Positions 5,121-5,460 of a stretch of DNA of 5,460 nt are shown piece after piece. The first letter of the stretch is position 1, and the number at the start of each line of letters is the position of its first letter. The notes beneath the pieces were generated by a model that was given only the letters and a program-made list of their open reading frames with translations, was not told where the DNA came from and did no database searches. The translations under genes were made by a program, and so were the position numbers. The stretch lies in contig JAQCID010000095.1 of assembly GCA_027618855.1 (NCBI GenBank), forward strand, positions 1 to 5,460. Direction: 5' to 3'. Source of the DNA: Bacteroidota bacterium (lineage in GTDB: Bacteria; Bacteroidota; Bacteroidia; Flavobacteriales_D; Sanyastnellaceae).

Positions 5121-5460
5121 TTACTTTGCGTGCGGGAGATCTAAAACGACTGAATGACCTCCGATTTGATTGTATTCTAGCAGGACTCTTCCTGCCATTC
5201 TTTCGGCCTGTTCAAAAACCGGAGACCAAATAGGGGAGGATGAATTTCCCGAAAAAAGCGCTTTCAATTCTTGTGTGGCAGAACTCGACGCTCCCTCAAA
5301 CATAATTCGGACGCCTCTCCAATCATTTCTTATGGTTGCCTTTAAAGGAGATTCAGGTTCTTGGGACACATCTGCGGGAAGCAAACGTCTCAGTGTAATT
5401 AAGAGTAGGGGGAGCAGTCCTTCAGGAGCTTCAGGAGCTTTTTCATCATTTTCCAAATCC
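5121..5460 (-). CDS. C-terminal part of an uncharacterised protein, possibly a degenerate histidine-kinase-like ATPase
   Basis: The last 112 codons and the stop of a gene entering from the right are visible. The frame stays open to the window edge and contains no ATG; the only start-like codon near the edge is a TTG at 5456-5454, an unlikely start. The piece has an Ala/Pro/Glu linker (EKAPEAPEG, from a 9-bp tandem repeat), a Leu-rich helix GLLPLLLITLRRLLP, strands around ATIRNDWRGVRIMFEG, and the ending RVLLEYNQIGGHSVVLDLPHAK. The order helix, strand with 'G-V-x-I', helix, 'hydrophobic-GGHSVVLDLP' is reminiscent of the end of a HATPase_c domain, as in histidine kinases. However, the N-box Asn and the glycine motifs DxGxG and GxGL are absent. 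If the resemblance is real, the domain cannot bind ATP in the usual way. The resemblance is my impression from pattern; the gene itself is well supported by its open frame, but its function is not. Confidence 0.65.
   Translation of the reverse strand, partial: DLENDEKAPEAPEGLLPLLLITLRRLLPADVSQEPESPLKATIRNDWRGVRIMFEGASSSATQELKALFSGNSSSPIWSPVFEQAERMAGRVLLEYNQIGGHSVVLDLPHAK

Noticed and set aside
5119..5130. TTTACTTTGCG as a Bacteroidota promoter box downstream of pheS
   Set aside because: It does not match TAnnTTTG at the second base, lies in the coding end of a minus-strand gene, and has no plus-strand gene after it in the window.
5424..5441. Tandem 9-bp repeat TCAGGAGCT as a regulatory or mobile-element repeat
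   Set aside because: There are only two copies and they encode a Pro-Glu-Ala linker in the partial gene. It is most simply explained as a low-complexity linker.

Overview
This window looks like an ordinary housekeeping segment from a member of the Bacteroidota, most likely Flavobacteriales-like. Three things point there: moderate-to-low GC with A-rich leaders and few Shine-Dalgarno sites; a TAACTTTG box in front of the tRNA that fits the Bacteroidota -7 consensus TAnnTTTG; and a cyclophilin lipoprotein and a small conserved protein of types I associate with that phylum. The genus cannot be told from the sequence.

Layout. Positions 2342 down to 1 (minus strand) hold 780 codons of pheT, the phenylalanyl-tRNA synthetase beta subunit, whose last few dozen codons lie beyond the left edge. 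Divergent from it, at 2390-2462 (plus), is a tRNA-Pro(GGG), followed by a good intrinsic terminator at 2471-2496. Next are a small conserved protein of unknown function (2575-2916, plus) and, convergent with it across 5 bp, a small lipoprotein of unknown function (2922-3305, minus). A 51-bp divergent gap leads to a cyclophilin-type peptidyl-prolyl isomerase lipoprotein (3357-4067, plus), which overlaps pheS (4067-5089, plus, phenylalanyl-tRNA synthetase alpha) by one base in a TAATG junction. The 3' part of a further minus-strand gene enters from the right (5121-5460); its last 100 or so residues faintly resemble a degenerate histidine-kinase ATPase domain.

How the genes relate. PheS and PheT form one alpha2-beta2 enzyme, yet here they are transcribed away from each other and lie about 1.7 kb apart instead of forming the pheST operon seen in many bacteria. 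pheS appears translationally coupled to the cyclophilin. The pheT leader and the cyclophilin-pheS leader share the 9-mer TAACTTAGC at a promoter-like distance, a possible but weak hint of coordinated expression. The pheT and tRNA-Pro promoter candidates lie back to back in an imperfect palindrome.

I found no mobile element, CRISPR array, toxin-antitoxin pair or defence locus. The points worth following up are the two unknown small proteins, the divergent promoter palindrome and the degenerate ATPase-like fragment. I see no strong evidence for a new multi-gene system.
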